Source: Chlorokybus atmophyticus
Lineage: Eukaryota; Streptophyta; Chlorokybophyceae; Chlorokybales; Chlorokybaceae
NCBI GenBank assembly: GCA_009103225.1
Contig: RHPI01000890.1
Coordinates: 119,771-142,895 of the forward strand
Length of the DNA stretch: 23,125 nt
Reading direction: 5' to 3'
Below, in pieces: positions 1-11,270 of the stretch (position 1 is the stretch's first letter; every line of letters begins with the position of its first letter). The position numbers and the translations under genes are program-made. Under the pieces are notes generated by a model. The model was not told the DNA's origin. It made no database searches and saw only the letters and a program-made list of their open reading frames with translations.

Positions 1-49
<49 letters not shown>

Positions 50-51
50 AG
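1..51 (+). repeat. (CT)n microsatellite forming an intron 3' end
   Basis: Twenty-three CT units (1-46) run straight into TTCAG, which ends at 51. The next base opens a long leucine-rich-repeat frame. The microsatellite therefore acts as the polypyrimidine tract and 3' splice site of an intron whose start lies outside the window. Confidence 0.8.
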
Positions 52-3000
52 CTCTCTGTGATCCCCCCTTCCATCGGTCTCTTCCCCTCCCTCTCTTTCC
101 TCCACCTCACCGGCAACCCCCTCTCCTACCCTTCCTCCCACCTCTACTCCCCCTCCCACCCTCTCCTCATCTACCACTTCTACCACCCCCACACCACCAC
201 ACTCAACCTCTCCAACTGCGGCCTAACAGAGCTCCCTGAAACAATCGGGGAGTTGAAAGAGTTGGAGGAGTTGGATCTGAGTGGGAATGAGTTGGAGGGT
301 TTGCCAGTGGCTTTGGGGGAGTTGAGAGGGAGGCTGAGGAGGTTGATGTTGGAAGGGAATGAGAGGTTGGAGTGGCCGTGGGATAGAGTGAGGAGACTGC
401 CGGAGGGAGATATGGCGGTGGTAAGTTGTGTGTTGTGGGTGTGTGGGTGTGCGTGTGGTTGAGCGGAGTTTTGGTGTGTGCGTGCTTCTAGGCTGAATGG
501 TCAGTTTTGCTGGTGCAGGTGGCATTTTTGGATCCGTTGGTGGGAGAGTTGGATCTGTCGGGGATTGATTTGGGGCGCGTACCGCCCCAACTGCTGAGAC
601 ACGAGGGCAACTTGCTGCGACTCAACCTCGCCCGCAACGGACTCGCCGTAAGAGCATATGCATGCCCGCACGTGTGTGCACATGTGCACCAAGGTGTCTC
701 CGCACTCGCGTGTCCGTCTGCACGCGCACGTGCATGTGGCCTGCGAGAGCGCGCGTGTGTGGCATGCTCAGCACACGTGCACGTGCATGTTGGTATGCGC
801 GCACGTGCCCATGTGCTGAGCATACCCGCGTGTGAGTGTATGCATCAACCACACCTCCCCCACCCCCCAGTCCCTCCCCCCCTCCTTCGACCGCCTCTCC
901 TCCCTGACCATCCTCGTCCTCGACGACAACCCCTTCTCCCCTCCCGCCCTCCCCTCCCCCGTCCTCCGCCTCCCCCGCCTGCAGGTCCTCGAGGCCTCGC
1001 GGTGCGGACTGGAAGAGGTGGCGGGGGAGATCGGGGAGATGAGGGAACTGAGACAACTGGTACTGGCATCCAACCAGCTCACAGCACTGCCAGAAGCTGT
1101 CTCAAGACTCACAAAGCTACAGACACTCGCCATACCCGACAACAAGTAAGTTGGTGTGTGGGTGTGTGGGTGTGTGCACTCTCGCGCGCTAGCGCGAGCG
1201 CGCGTGCATGTGTCTGTGTGTTGTGGGTTGGTGTGTGATGTGGGTGGTGTTGTTGTCTAGGTTGAGGGAGTTGCCGGAGGGTTTGTGTGAGTTGAAGGGT
1301 TTGGAGGTGCTCGACGTGCGATCGAATGATCTGGCGGCTTTGCCGCGGGACCTGGGCGGGTGCTGCGCCCTGAGATGGCTGGACGCACGCATCAACGACT
1401 TGCAGGAGGTGAGTTGCACGCATGCATGCGCAGCTGTGCACGCTTGCATGAACATGCGCACACGCGTACACGCACACTCACATGGTGACGGAGTTCATGT
1501 CTGACTTGAACGGTTCTCACAGTTGCCTGAGAGCCTCGGTGACCTCTACTCCCTGGAGCACTTGTGCGTGTCGAACAACGCACTCTCTTCCCTCCCGCGC
1601 TCCATCCGCAAGCTCGGGGCCCTCGCCTCCCTGGACCTCGCCGCCAACCACCTCCGCACCATCCCAGTAGAAGTGAGTACGCTCGCACATACGTGTTTAA
1701 CTATAACACATCTCTCTGGCCCGCTCTGCAGTTGTGTCTGCTCCCCGGGTTAAGGGAGCTCTCCCTCTTCGGCAATGCGGCGCTGCCGTCGGGTGACAGC
1801 GGGGTGGCCAAGGGCGGGGACCCGGGAGCCGTCCGCGCGCTACTGAAACGCGTGGCCACGGAGCTGCAGAGGAGGGGAGAGTGGACGGCGGCCATGTCGT
1901 CCGTGGCGTTCAGGTGGGTGGGTGGGTGGGTAGGGGTGGGGGTGGGGGTGGGGGTCTTTGTGCACACGTTTGTGCGCGGGTGTTTGCGTGCATGTGACTG
2001 CGTGCGTGTGTGGGTGTCTGTACGTGTGTGCACGTGCGTATGTGTGTTGGCGTTGGGGTCTCTGAGTGTGCGTGTGCCTGTGTAAGCATGTCGGTGTGTG
2101 CTTGCAGCCCCTGCAGACCATAGCAATGCATGTGAGCTTTCACACGTTGGACACACAGTCCTCTGTGTACAGGCCGCCGCCCAAGCCGTTGGCAAGAAAG
2201 ACCATCACATTCAAGCTGCCGGCTGAACAAGCGGAAACAGCAGACGATGCACAAGGCCAATACAAACAACCTGAGCAACAACCAGGAGTGGAACAACTAA
2301 CCACAGTTGCCGAGAGAGCGAAGCGCCCTTTGCTCATGGCACGCAAGGTGAGGACCCATCCACACCACTTAGCTCGCATTCAACTGGTTGCATTATCAGA
2401 ACTTGTATGTGTGTGCCTCTTACAGGTCAGTTGGGGCAAAGACAGCTTCCATTGGGGTGCCACATCAGGAATGGACCAAGAAAAAGAGGGATCACCCTCT
2501 GTCAATGACGAGCGTGTTGAATGTGCCAAAAGTGGCTCTGTTACGCCACCTGCGCAGGCAGACTTGCCAAAAACTCATGACACGCAAGATGCCGACGAGG
2601 ACAGGCACGATGAGGATGAGGGTATTCATAATGCGCAGGAGGAGGAGATTGAGCATCAGGACACAGAGGAGAGGTGAGAGTGTTGCAGTGGCTTACTACT
2701 CACATTGTCTACACTTTGTGTTGTCTGTGTGATCTAGGCATCATTATGATAACTGATGTTGTTTTCGCTGCGCGCAGTGCACAAGCGGAGAGCGCACACA
2801 GCACCCGTACGAGTACTGAGGCGGATGAGAAGGGCGAGGAGGAGGAGGAACAGGACGACAAGTTGGAGACAGTGGAGAAGATGGAGAAGGTGGAGAAGGT
2901 GGACAGTAAGGAGGCAGAGGAGGAGGAGGAGGGTGAAGAGGAGGGGGTCTTGAAAATCCCACCTGCACCTACTAGCTCACGCCTGCCAGAACTTTCAACG

Positions 3001-3942
3001 GCAACAACAGAAGAAACAGTGTTGGAAGTCCCACTTGCACCCAGTATTTCACTGCCAGAGCCGTCATCAGTAACAACTGAAGAACCGATAGCGTCAACCT
3101 CTACTCAGTCGTCCCCTCAAGCAGAATCCCACACCCGTCACACGCACTCACCGACGGGAGTGTCCGAGAGCTCACCTTCAATGCAACACCAAGGCCAAAC
3201 GGTAGCTGCGCCAGCAGCGGCACTCATGCCCGCAACTGCATCATCAATACCAGCAGCGCCCATACCGGCAATGCGCATGGTGCCATTGCAGGTGCCAGTT
3301 CCTGGCAGACCAGCCATGGCCATGCCAGTTCGATTGCCAATGCCGGCACTGTCACAGGCACCGGCACCGGTGTCACACACTGCGGGAAGGCTGCAGATGC
3401 CAGTGCCGGTACCAATGACCATCCCTGGAGCCTTCCCGAGGCCAGCAGGACTGCCCATGCCAGTTTCATCTGGACAACTGGTCAGGCCAGCTGTCATTGC
3501 ACCCAGGCCAGCACAGATGCCGGCACCCGTACCCGTAGTATCCGTACCAGTTTTCCGGCCAGTGCTGCTACCCGGGCAAGGTTCGCAGCCAAGACCAGTT
3601 ACCCTGCTACCTGGTGCTGCTCCCAGGCCAGTTCAGCTTCTTCCTCCTGGTATGGTACCGGCACAGCACCCACCTCGGCCTCCCCTCATGCCAGGAGTAC
3701 ATGTCATGCCTTCACCGGGAATGCCAGCTGCACTGCCAGCGCGACCTCCATTAGCCATGCCAGGGATGCCAAGAATGCCAATACCAGGAATGATGGTTAG
3801 ACCACTGCAGCCAGCAGTGATGATGCCAGGTGCTCCCGTTCAGGTGAGGCCCATGCCAGTGCCGGGAGCTAGCGGGATGGTGAAGCAACAGCATGGGGGT
3901 ATGCTGTCAGTGCCAGTAGCCGAGAAGCAAACTAACAGGTAG
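52..3942 (+). CDS. Leucine-rich-repeat protein with Met/Pro-rich C-terminal tail (5' partial)
   Basis: Nine exons are visible: 52-420, 492-647, 871-1145, 1261-1408, 1523-1672, 1732-1913, 2173-2347, 2426-2673 and 2778-3942. All junctions are GT-AG and the phases agree, giving 955 codons and a TAG stop. The first exon lies behind a splice acceptor, so the N-terminus is missing. Exons 1-6 encode many leucine-rich repeats of the LPxxLGxLxxLxxLxLxxN type, for example LTELPETIGELKELEELDLS and LPRSIRKLGALASLDLAANH. This is the plant/protist intracellular or Ras-group-like LRR style, a fold that normally binds proteins. A short helical cap follows (ALLKRVATELQRRGEW). Exons 7-9 are low complexity: a charged Glu/Asp/Lys stretch around 2820-2950, then about 250 residues dominated by MPVP, RPV and PGMP motifs. 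No kinase, TIR, NB-ARC or transmembrane segment is seen in this part. The partner and role are unknown. The repeat assignment is firm; exon 7 to 9 borders are slightly less so. Confidence 0.85.
648..870 (+). repeat. Intron with long hairpin and CACGTG-rich repeats
   Basis: This intron of the LRR gene holds a stem whose arms are 764-775 (ATGCTCAGCACA) and 812-823 (TGTGCTGAGCAT), a perfect 12-bp match. The pairing continues inward with a second near-perfect block (779-786 with 801-808). Much of the rest alternates purine and pyrimidine (GTGTGCACATGTGCAC and similar). Confidence 0.75.
1914..2172 (+). repeat. Intron starting with G-rich and GT-rich repeat
   Basis: The donor GTGGGTGGGTGGGTGGGTAG opens a run of GGG, GGGG and GGGGG blocks to about 1953, able in principle to form a G-quadruplex in the pre-mRNA. 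It is followed by about 130 nt of GTGTGCGTG-type sequence. The acceptor is TGTGTACAG at 2172, chosen because only this one keeps the phase into the next exon. Confidence 0.7.
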
Positions 3943-4407
3943 TATCTATTGATTGGGTAGTACTGATTGTAACCAGCTCAGCGGTAGAACTATTGCGCGC
4001 ACTTATTGTGGAGAGATATCTATGCTAGTGCTTGCCATGCACTGGCATCATCTCCTCACACTAGTGCTCTTATCATCTCCAAGGCATGTACAGTCTCCCG
4101 CTTACTGATATGAATTTACAAAACAGCTCATTGTCATTGTCGACACCTATTATGATACCATCCACTCATGCATATGTGTTTTTGCACTGTTGCAAGTGCT
4201 TATGTGAAAGCAAGCATAGCTCAGCTGCTTGCATGTCTTGCAATGGATAATTATGCAAGGTGATTGCATGCATGCGCACAACTTCCAAGTACGATAACAT
4301 GGCAGTCACTCATTGAAAGCCCGCAGGCGTCCCCCCGCCCACAACTGGTTTCCACAGCACACACCAATACACCATTATTGTGTTATCCCTAGCAATTATC
4401 GCATTTT
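3943..4407. other. Non-coding: 3' flank of the LRR gene
   Basis: No open frame or splice pattern stands out. The sequence is AT-richer than the preceding exon, with scattered CATGCAT motifs. A TGTAA pentamer lies about 25 nt after the stop and could serve polyadenylation if this is a green alga, but that is only a guess. Confidence 0.5.
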
Positions 4408-4570
4408 GGATAGTAAATTTGCATAGCGCCGCCGTGGTCGGTGTCAGAGGCCATCTTTTAACCCACGCCGTCGAGGGCCTTTAAGCACGTCATGTTAAGG
4501 ACCTCAATGACATGAACTCAATAATGGCCTCCAACACCGACCGCGACGGCGCAACGTGGATCTACTATCT
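4408..4570. mobile_element. MITE-like element or large hairpin with imperfect terminal inverted repeats
   Basis: Arms 4426-4454 and 4524-4552 are inverted copies (29 bp, four mismatches); both share GGTCGGTGT and GAGGCCAT. A weaker match continues outward to GATAGTA near 4409 and TACTATC near 4569. The 69-nt centre has no coding capacity. Size and form fit a short non-autonomous inverted-repeat element, but no target-site duplication is clear to me. Confidence 0.5.
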
Positions 4571-6530
4571 AACATACTTAATTTGCCAAGAATTACATTG
4601 TACTGGGAAAAAGAGGGCAAACAAGGTCTAGTCGATCATGAGCGCGCCTGACGTGATGGCTGCATTGATAGCACGCATTGCCTCTTAAACGCAATCAGAG
4701 TTGCCATGGTGATCGCGGGAATGCCGCACACACGATTGCGGGGCTGAGTGGTTTAACTTAGTATAAGTGGGTCATCATCTTTGTAGTTGCGGCCTTACTC
4801 ACCCCTAACGACGACCCGCTCTTCTTAGTGAATGTAAGTGTCGCACCGCTCTGTGTTGGCACAGCGCCATCGGGCCCCTCTTAACCCAACATGAGGCGTG
4901 TTGTCAATAAAAAGGGGCACTACCTTTACATGCACTAAATTGAGTGGGTCATCGTCATAGATTCACAAAGCGGACAACCCACTTGTACAAAGTTGAACCA
5001 GTCAGCCTTGCAGTCCCGTGTTCGGCACTTCCGCAATGAGCATGGCAACCCTAACAGCGTTGCGGAGGCAATGCGCGATGTCGATGCGACCATTATGTCA
5101 GGTGCTCATGGCCAACGACGCCTCGTTCGTCCGCCTCTTTCCAACCCAATGGGGAGGCGCGTTGCCAACAAAGTGTAATGCGTCACATACATGTATTAAC
5201 AGAAGCGGGTCGTTGCGAGGGGGTGTAGCCATGAGTAGTCAGTTCAGCAAGGCCGTCCAGAAGCACCTGGCAAGAATTGCAACGTTTACATACACATGCG
5301 TGTTTGAAACAACCGTAAATGTATGCGTGAAGTAACAAAAATACACAAAAGAGGGATGTTGAATGTGTTGTTGGTTGACACAACTAGTTGCATGCCTTCA
5401 ATACAACGTACCACATGCGCTTTGTACTACACGCAAGCAAAAGCATGAGGTATCTCCAAAGCTGTAACTGTGCAGCAGGCAGGCTCTACTGCACCGTCTG
5501 CTCGTGGCCTCTGTTGCTGCGCAGCTAGCAGTTGGCAGCTTGTTGAGCAAGCATGGGAAGTGGGAGAATGGGAAAAGGAGTACCAGGGGGGCGGGGGGGG
5601 GGGGGAGGCGCGCGCCTGTACCTGAGCCGCCGCCGTCAGTGCTGGGGCCGGGTTGTGTCCCTGCGCCGGCGCCTCCCTATCGACAAATAGGCAACGGCCG
5701 TTGGCGGCGAGGCTCAACCAAGCTGACGCCTAAGCCTACCGGCGATGGCGGCGACAACGACACCCACGCTACGCCCATTGACCATCCTTGTAACACGCTA
5801 TGCACCGCCTGCACCGCCGCACACAGTGTGCCTCACACTGTGTAAGGTACACTGGGTGACTCACACACATCAACAGCCATCACCTTCATCAACGTAAGAG
5901 GCTGAGAGTTGTCAACAGTTGCTAGTTACTTTATGTCTTGCGTACCTGCTATATTGACTTTAGACTAGCTCATTGACCGATGAGTTTTGTATCATGTCTG
6001 TGTTGAACACCAAGGCATGATGAAAGCAATCAAGTTGAATTGGTAGTGTTGTCTAAGAAGAAACAACGAGGCTAGCCTGCTTGTCTTGAATTGTTGACAA
6101 TGCAAGGGTTGCCACCAGCAGTCCACAAACCACACATTCATGAAAGGTGCAGCAGTTGCCCCATGCTGCAACAGAGCCATGGGCTTGAATTGCCAATCTC
6201 TTTGCTGTCACTATGAACGTGGGCTATGCTGATGACGTGGTTGCTACATACAATTGCGAATGCATCGCAGGAAAAAGTAATGTACGGATGCTGAACCACA
6301 GTGGTCATCATAACCAGAAAGTCATACAAGTTCCTATGGGAGCATGTGAGGATGCAATACAACCAACTTATCATTGTTCCACGTCGCGACATGGCTGCGC
6401 CATTGTATGCTGTACACACATAGACTGTGCACCACACTACAATACATTAATCGGCTTGTGTTGCCTCTGAACAAGCCCACACCAAGATCGACTCCTAAAT
6501 GGGCTGCTGTAGGCATAGCTATACAGCAAT
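4571..6530. other. Gene-poor region between convergent genes
   Basis: No frame here has both family resemblance and matching splice sites. A 61-codon frame at 4993-5178 and an overlapping one at 5018-5335 are unrecognised and probably chance. Copies of AGTGGGTCATC (about 4766 and 4944), with an inverted partner near 4810, suggest further decayed repeat elements. 5586-5605 is an almost pure G tract. 5821-5843 is a perfect hairpin with 10-bp arms (ACACAGTGTG / CACACTGTGT) and a 3-nt loop. Confidence 0.45.
5586..5605 (+). repeat. Poly-G tract
   Basis: Six G, one C, then about thirteen uninterrupted G. It can form a G-quadruplex and is also a typical place for assembly or sequencing length errors. 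Confidence 0.8.
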
Positions 6531-6532
6531 CC

Positions 6533-6538
6533 TTTATT
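6533..6538 (-). terminator. Polyadenylation signal AATAAA
   Basis: On the minus strand AATAAA lies about 59 nt after the stop of the C2-domain gene, in an otherwise non-coding 3' flank. It is the canonical hexamer at a normal 3' UTR distance. Position and strand support it; cleavage is not shown. Confidence 0.5.
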
Positions 6539-6596
6539 CAAAGTATAAGGGCTTGCACCTGCCCGCCCTGCACAGGCCACTGTGTCGCCGGTTACT

Positions 6597-8809
6597 CTAG
6601 TCAAGTATCTCACCTAGAAGAAGCCCTCCAATGCCAGCCGCTAAGAGGCTGCCAGCACCAAATCCGCCTTTGCTCTTATGCTTATACTTGTGCTTGTCCT
6701 TGTGCTTGTCCCCACCGTGGGAAGACGAAGCATGCCCAGCTGGTACAACCACCGTAGGCCCTGCACGCAAAGGGGGTGTACTCAAACAATGGACCCAGCT
6801 CTTGTAAACTACTACATGTGGCTCATTGTATGTTTTCGCCCCTATTTTGTATGTTGCAAGAAGAGAAAGGGCGGGGGACATGCAATGTGGCCATCATGCA
6901 CTCACCATAGCCTCCGGCAGGGTACCCTGCAGGTGGAGGATAACCCGCGGGTGTGCCATACCCTGGTTGTCCATAAGCAGGAGCTCCGTAGCCTGATCAA
7001 CATGCGAAGGGGAGATGTAAGCATGCATACGACAATGAGGCGACCACTGTAGACAATGAAAGCTATTTTTACCTGCAGGCGCATAACCAGGTGCAGGCGG
7101 GTACCCTTGGGGATAGCTATAGCCGGGAGCCCCATAGGCCTGCGGGGAAGGGGCACCGTATCCCTGGGAAGGTGCGCCATAGCCCGGAGGTGGTGCACCA
7201 TACCCTGGAGCCGGAGGGTACCCCTGCACAGGATATCCTCCTTGTGCCGTTCCGTGGCTGGCCTTATCAGCCTTAACTTTGCCATCTTGGGCGGGTGCCT
7301 GAGGAGGATACGCGGGGTTCGGGGGATAGCTGCCAGCACCTGGCGGAGGCTGAGCATAAGTCCCGGGGCCGGGCATGGAAGGATATCCCTGTTGTTGTTG
7401 CTGTCCTGCTGCAGGTGCACCATATTGAGGTCCTTGAGGAGGGTACGGAGCAGGGTAGCCATAACCACCCTGAGGCTGTGGCGGGTAGGGTGAAGCAGCA
7501 GCAGCTGCTGCTGGCATACCCGATGATCCAGCGGAGTCTTTTGATGGCTTTACAGCGCCTGTGGGCAAGGAGGCTGGCTGTGGAGGGTAAAGCGGCGCCG
7601 GTGCACCTGGACCCTGCTGTGGAGGATACGGCGACGCAGCAGCACCAGCGGCCGCAGGTGGAGCAGGTGGAAAGCCTGCGGGGGCTTGTGGGTTTGGAGG
7701 GAGGGGAGGGTAGCCTGGGTAAGCCTGCTGAGGCGGTTGTGTGTAGCCCTGCGCTGGAAAGCCCTGAGGGGTTGTGTTGTTGGTTGGGTACGGTGTTGAC
7801 TGACCCGCAGGTGCTGGTATTCCACTGGTCTGTTGCAACACAACAGCATGCAAGCGTTAGCAAACGGCAGCAAAGGTTGAGCAGATGCACTTAAATTACT
7901 AGCAACTGCGAGCAAAAAAACAGTCTGCTGTGTACCTGAGCTCTGAATTGCATTGTGACGCTCAGCTCGCCAGCACCCTTGTTCTTGCGATACACAGGCA
8001 CTTGTAAGGTGTCTTGGCCGGCTGCAAAGGTTCTGGACAATGGTATGCTGCGAACACAAGCATGTATGAGATTCGTGCACGCCAAGACCCAGGACAAAAT
8101 TTGTGCATTATTTTACAGAAGCCATCTGGGGTGATTGGTTGATGCTGTCAAAGTTCCTAGGGACATGCTATGCACTGCAAGTACCAAAGCATGCTGATTT
8201 CACTCACAGACCTGCTTGTGCCGAGGCTATCGTCCGCAAGCACATTGGCATTGAATATCTCCACATACACTTCGTGGAATCCTTCCAACACTTTAAAGCT
8301 GAACTTCTCATTCCAAACAGGCCTCGTTCCCATATCTACCCAAGGAGGTAAAGAACAGTCATCAGAGGCCAGCTCCACACAAAAGAAACGAAAGACTCTG
8401 ACACTCACAACACACTGCACAACTTACCTGTTGCCGTGCGTGTGCGAAATGTAGTCCTGTCCAGGCGCAGAATTGCATACGGGTCCATGCGACCTGCAAT
8501 CGGCATGGTATTGGTAGGGGGCACTGTGCTTGCTAGGTAGGAGGTACTGTACCACACAGCAATGTGAACATTACTCGCAAACGCAACGCTGCCTTGCACT
8601 TACCGAAGGTTTCCGTGTTCTTCAGCCCATTGGCTGACAGAACTGCGTAACAACAGGAAACAGGCACAGCAGAGCGGACCGTCAGCGAGCTCGTATGACA
8701 TGGCATGGCAGCCAAACGACGCTTACGACTATAGCTTAGCACTGGGATAGGAAGAGGGTAGAAGAAGATTTGCAGTCGTACCTGTCACATCAAGTGTACC
8801 GGTCGGCAT
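6597..8809 (-). CDS. C2-domain protein with GYPP-repeat tail (SRC2-like)
   Basis: Eight exons on the minus strand: 8809-8782, 8642-8604, 8493-8428, 8335-8212, 8047-7936, 7829-7073, 6992-6906 and 6760-6597. All are GT-AG and in phase, giving 458 residues. Residues 1-123 form one C2 domain: TLDVTVLSANGLKN, MDPYAILRL, PVWNEKF and an ADDSLG loop are diagnostic. Such domains bind phospholipid, often with calcium. The first loop has NTETFG where strong calcium binders have Asp, so calcium dependence is uncertain. Residues 124 to about 404 are Gly/Tyr/Pro/Ala-rich with GYPP, GYGAP and PYPPQ repeats. The C-terminus has a KHKDKHKYKHKSK basic-His run and then GGFGAGSLLAAGIGGLLLGE, a hydrophobic glycine-rich end that could associate with membrane. 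Plant SRC2 and related protist proteins share this layout. The start is the only ATG that begins the first C2 strand. It converges with the LRR gene. Confidence 0.88.
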
Positions 8810-11270
8810 TTTGCCAAAATCCGCACGCGCGGCAAGCTACCACACGAGGTTTAGGCTCAAAGCTCAACCTGCATGCACACAAATAGGTGACCAAGCAGTC
8901 AGATGTAACAAGCAAGCTTGCAGTTGTCGCAGCAGAAAGACAAACCGCAGCGGCTGTGCGGCAGTTAAAGCAGCGACACAAGAATTTCAGTCCAAGCCGA
9001 GGCTGCCAACCATAACTAAGTTGTTTGTGCATTCAGCCTACAATGCTGCAAGCCCCGGCCTGAAACCCAAACCCTAGCCTTGCAAAGCACTGAAGCAGGC
9101 ATTCACCAGCTATGCTACACAGCTCCAGCTGACACACCCACAGCCGTGCCACTGCCGACGTCAAACAACAGCAGCAGAACCAACGCACCTCGCGTCCAGC
9201 ACATGACGCTCCGCAACAGCGCCCTCGCCTCCGCCTTTCCAGCCAAGCCCCCGCCGGGAGCGCCGCCGCCGCCGAGGGTCAAGTCGCCACGTGGCAGCCT
9301 ATGTCACGCGCGAAACGTTCATGCAATTCTTCTCTGTACTCGTGCGTGTGAACCGTTCTGTACGAAAGCGTTCTTCGAAGCATTCTTGCCCATCGGACGG
9401 CCGGCTTCGCCTCGACGATGCGCCCATTGCTGTCAATCCACGGCGTTCCGTATTCGTTAGAAGATTCCTCGGAGGCCAGTGCTGCGCTACACAGGAAAGG
9501 CTTGCTCAGAAATTCTCGTAAATTATGAGTCATAATACAGTCTACCCTTGACATAAGAGCCACGTTCGAAAGCGCCTAATGCTCTTATACCAAGGGGCTC
9601 TTTCCCTTAAGATTTAAAAGCATCCATCCCGTTTTGCCCTTACATAGAGGGTCAAGCCAACATGGCCAACTGTCGGCAGATTGTCTTAGCAAATGTTTTA
9701 AGCCGACTGTCAGTGCCCTTGTCGCAAGATTGGTAGTTGCAGCATGTGCTCTTAACAGAAGAAAATCTGTTAACCAGAGGAAAATCTGCCCCATGCACGT
9801 CCAGTTGATGAGAGTTACTCTCGTTGCAGGGAATAGATACACTCGAGGGCCCTTATAGCGAGGGCAGTTTCCAATACACTCATGGTTAACGGCGTTAACT
9901 TCACGCTCACTGCTTTGTGCGAACTGCGACATAGTGACGCGTAGCTACCAACGACCATTGAACTTGGACACTACCAGTGCCGTTAGATGGCTGCATACAT
10001 GCCTAACGGCGCCATGCCGCCAAGAAGTTAAAGGCAGTTCTCAAGCGGGTACAATGAGCCTCTCACTCACGCCAAAAGTTGCCTTGACTAACCAGAAAAC
10101 GTCAAAGGCGACACGCAGTCTGCCACACCCATGTTGTCCGCTGTGCGCAAATGCTTTGGACGGGCACGATTGTCTACTAGCATCCGCGCCAACGGCCTGG
10201 GATATCTCATACAACACATACGACCAAGACGCGACTGGCCTGTATGCTACTATGAGCTTGGAGCAGCCGTCAAAAATGCATGGGCACAAACGATTGCATA
10301 GGGCCAGGAAAACGGTCCCAGGGATTGTTTGCTGATTAGCTGACGCCGGACAGGTTTTCTAGTTTCACTGCGCTGCGTTCAGTGATCATGCAGTTGCCTT
10401 TGTTTTGTTGCTGTTTTTTGCGGCTCTGAGTTGCTTGACGATGACCTGGTCCAAAGACCATACCAATACATACATGGCCCATAAAGTTGCCTTTTGTTCA
10501 CTTCGTGGAATAATGGCGGCGGAGGCTTGGAGAAGCGGCGGCGCAGCGCTAAAACACTGTTCGTGTGCTAAGGGATGGTCGTGCAGTTGTCAAAGAGTCT
10601 TTATAGCACAGGCGTTCCAGTGCCTTCCCATCAAGTATATAATCGCATTGCCGCTTCGCTCAACAACTTTCGCAACAACAACAACTTACGATTCTTTCCA
10701 TACTCTTCCACAATCACAACATAGTAAAACAAATCAGATCTGGGAGTGCATGTTGTTGCTCGGCAGTCAAGATTTGGAGCTGGCTGTGGTAATCTATCTA
10801 TTCGTCACACACCCATCAACCGCTTCTTTGAGCCCCGACCTGGTCACTCAGCTGCCCGCTTCCTCCATTGGCTTGTGGAGAGTCTGAGACCACTGGAGAC
10901 TCGCTCTTGGAGTGATGCATGGGGATTGTTTTCTTGCATACACGCACTCACAATTATATATGGCCAGTACTCGCATGGCTCAAGCCATTGCATTAGGCCC
11001 GCAGGGGCTCTTATCACTTCCTTGTAATCTGTCTGCGTATGTACAACATAGCTATGCTCATTGTGGAACAGAATGTCTATTCTTAGCATGTTATCAACCC
11101 ATACCACGCACTGTACACCAAGTCTCACTGTTCAGCAAAGACAGCGCATACCGCTACCACGCAGCGAACACTGTACAAATTGCTGCTAAGCTCACAATAC
11201 TTTATGATGTGAACTTAACATTTGTACACGAGTATGTCCTATATGATACATATGCGACAAATCTACATAT
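8810..11270. other. Intergenic region without a secure gene
   Basis: This holds the 5' flank of the C2 gene and the 3' flank of the CCDC97 gene. Two frames have slightly protein-like composition but no family I recognise: minus 9480-9279 (contains YGTPWIDSNGRIVEAKP) and plus 10746-11027 (contains RHTPINRFFEPRPGHSAARF). They may be decayed coding remnants. GCCACGTGGC, a plant-type G-box palindrome, sits at 9286-9295. GCCGTTAG and CTAACGGC make an 8-bp stem at about 9979-10012. Neither site has proven function. Confidence 0.4.

Noticed and set aside
622-1145. Long antisense frames opposite the LRR exons
   Set aside because: They mirror GC-rich LRR codons and GT-rich introns; the + strand has splice sites and a family match.
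3138-3497. Antisense frame over the Met/Pro-rich exon
   Set aside because: It is a Gly/Thr/Ala shadow of the repetitive MPVP coding sequence.
4990-5002. TTGTACAAAGTTG resembling a recombinational-cloning att core
   Set aside because: Only about a dozen bases match and the flanks are native-looking; chance is the simpler explanation.
5504-5845. 113-codon + frame through the poly-G tract
   Set aside because: Its Gly/Arg/Pro composition comes from the G tract and GC-rich repeats; no homology recognised.
6902-7894. Other long frames over the proline-rich exon of the C2 gene
   Set aside because: Low-complexity Pro/Gly/Tyr codons open all frames; only the minus frame with GYPP repeats joins the C2 exons in phase.
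9934-10335. 133-codon + frame containing CPLCANALDGHDC
   Set aside because: The lone Cys pair is not a complete zinc motif and the rest resembles nothing I know; left as intergenic.
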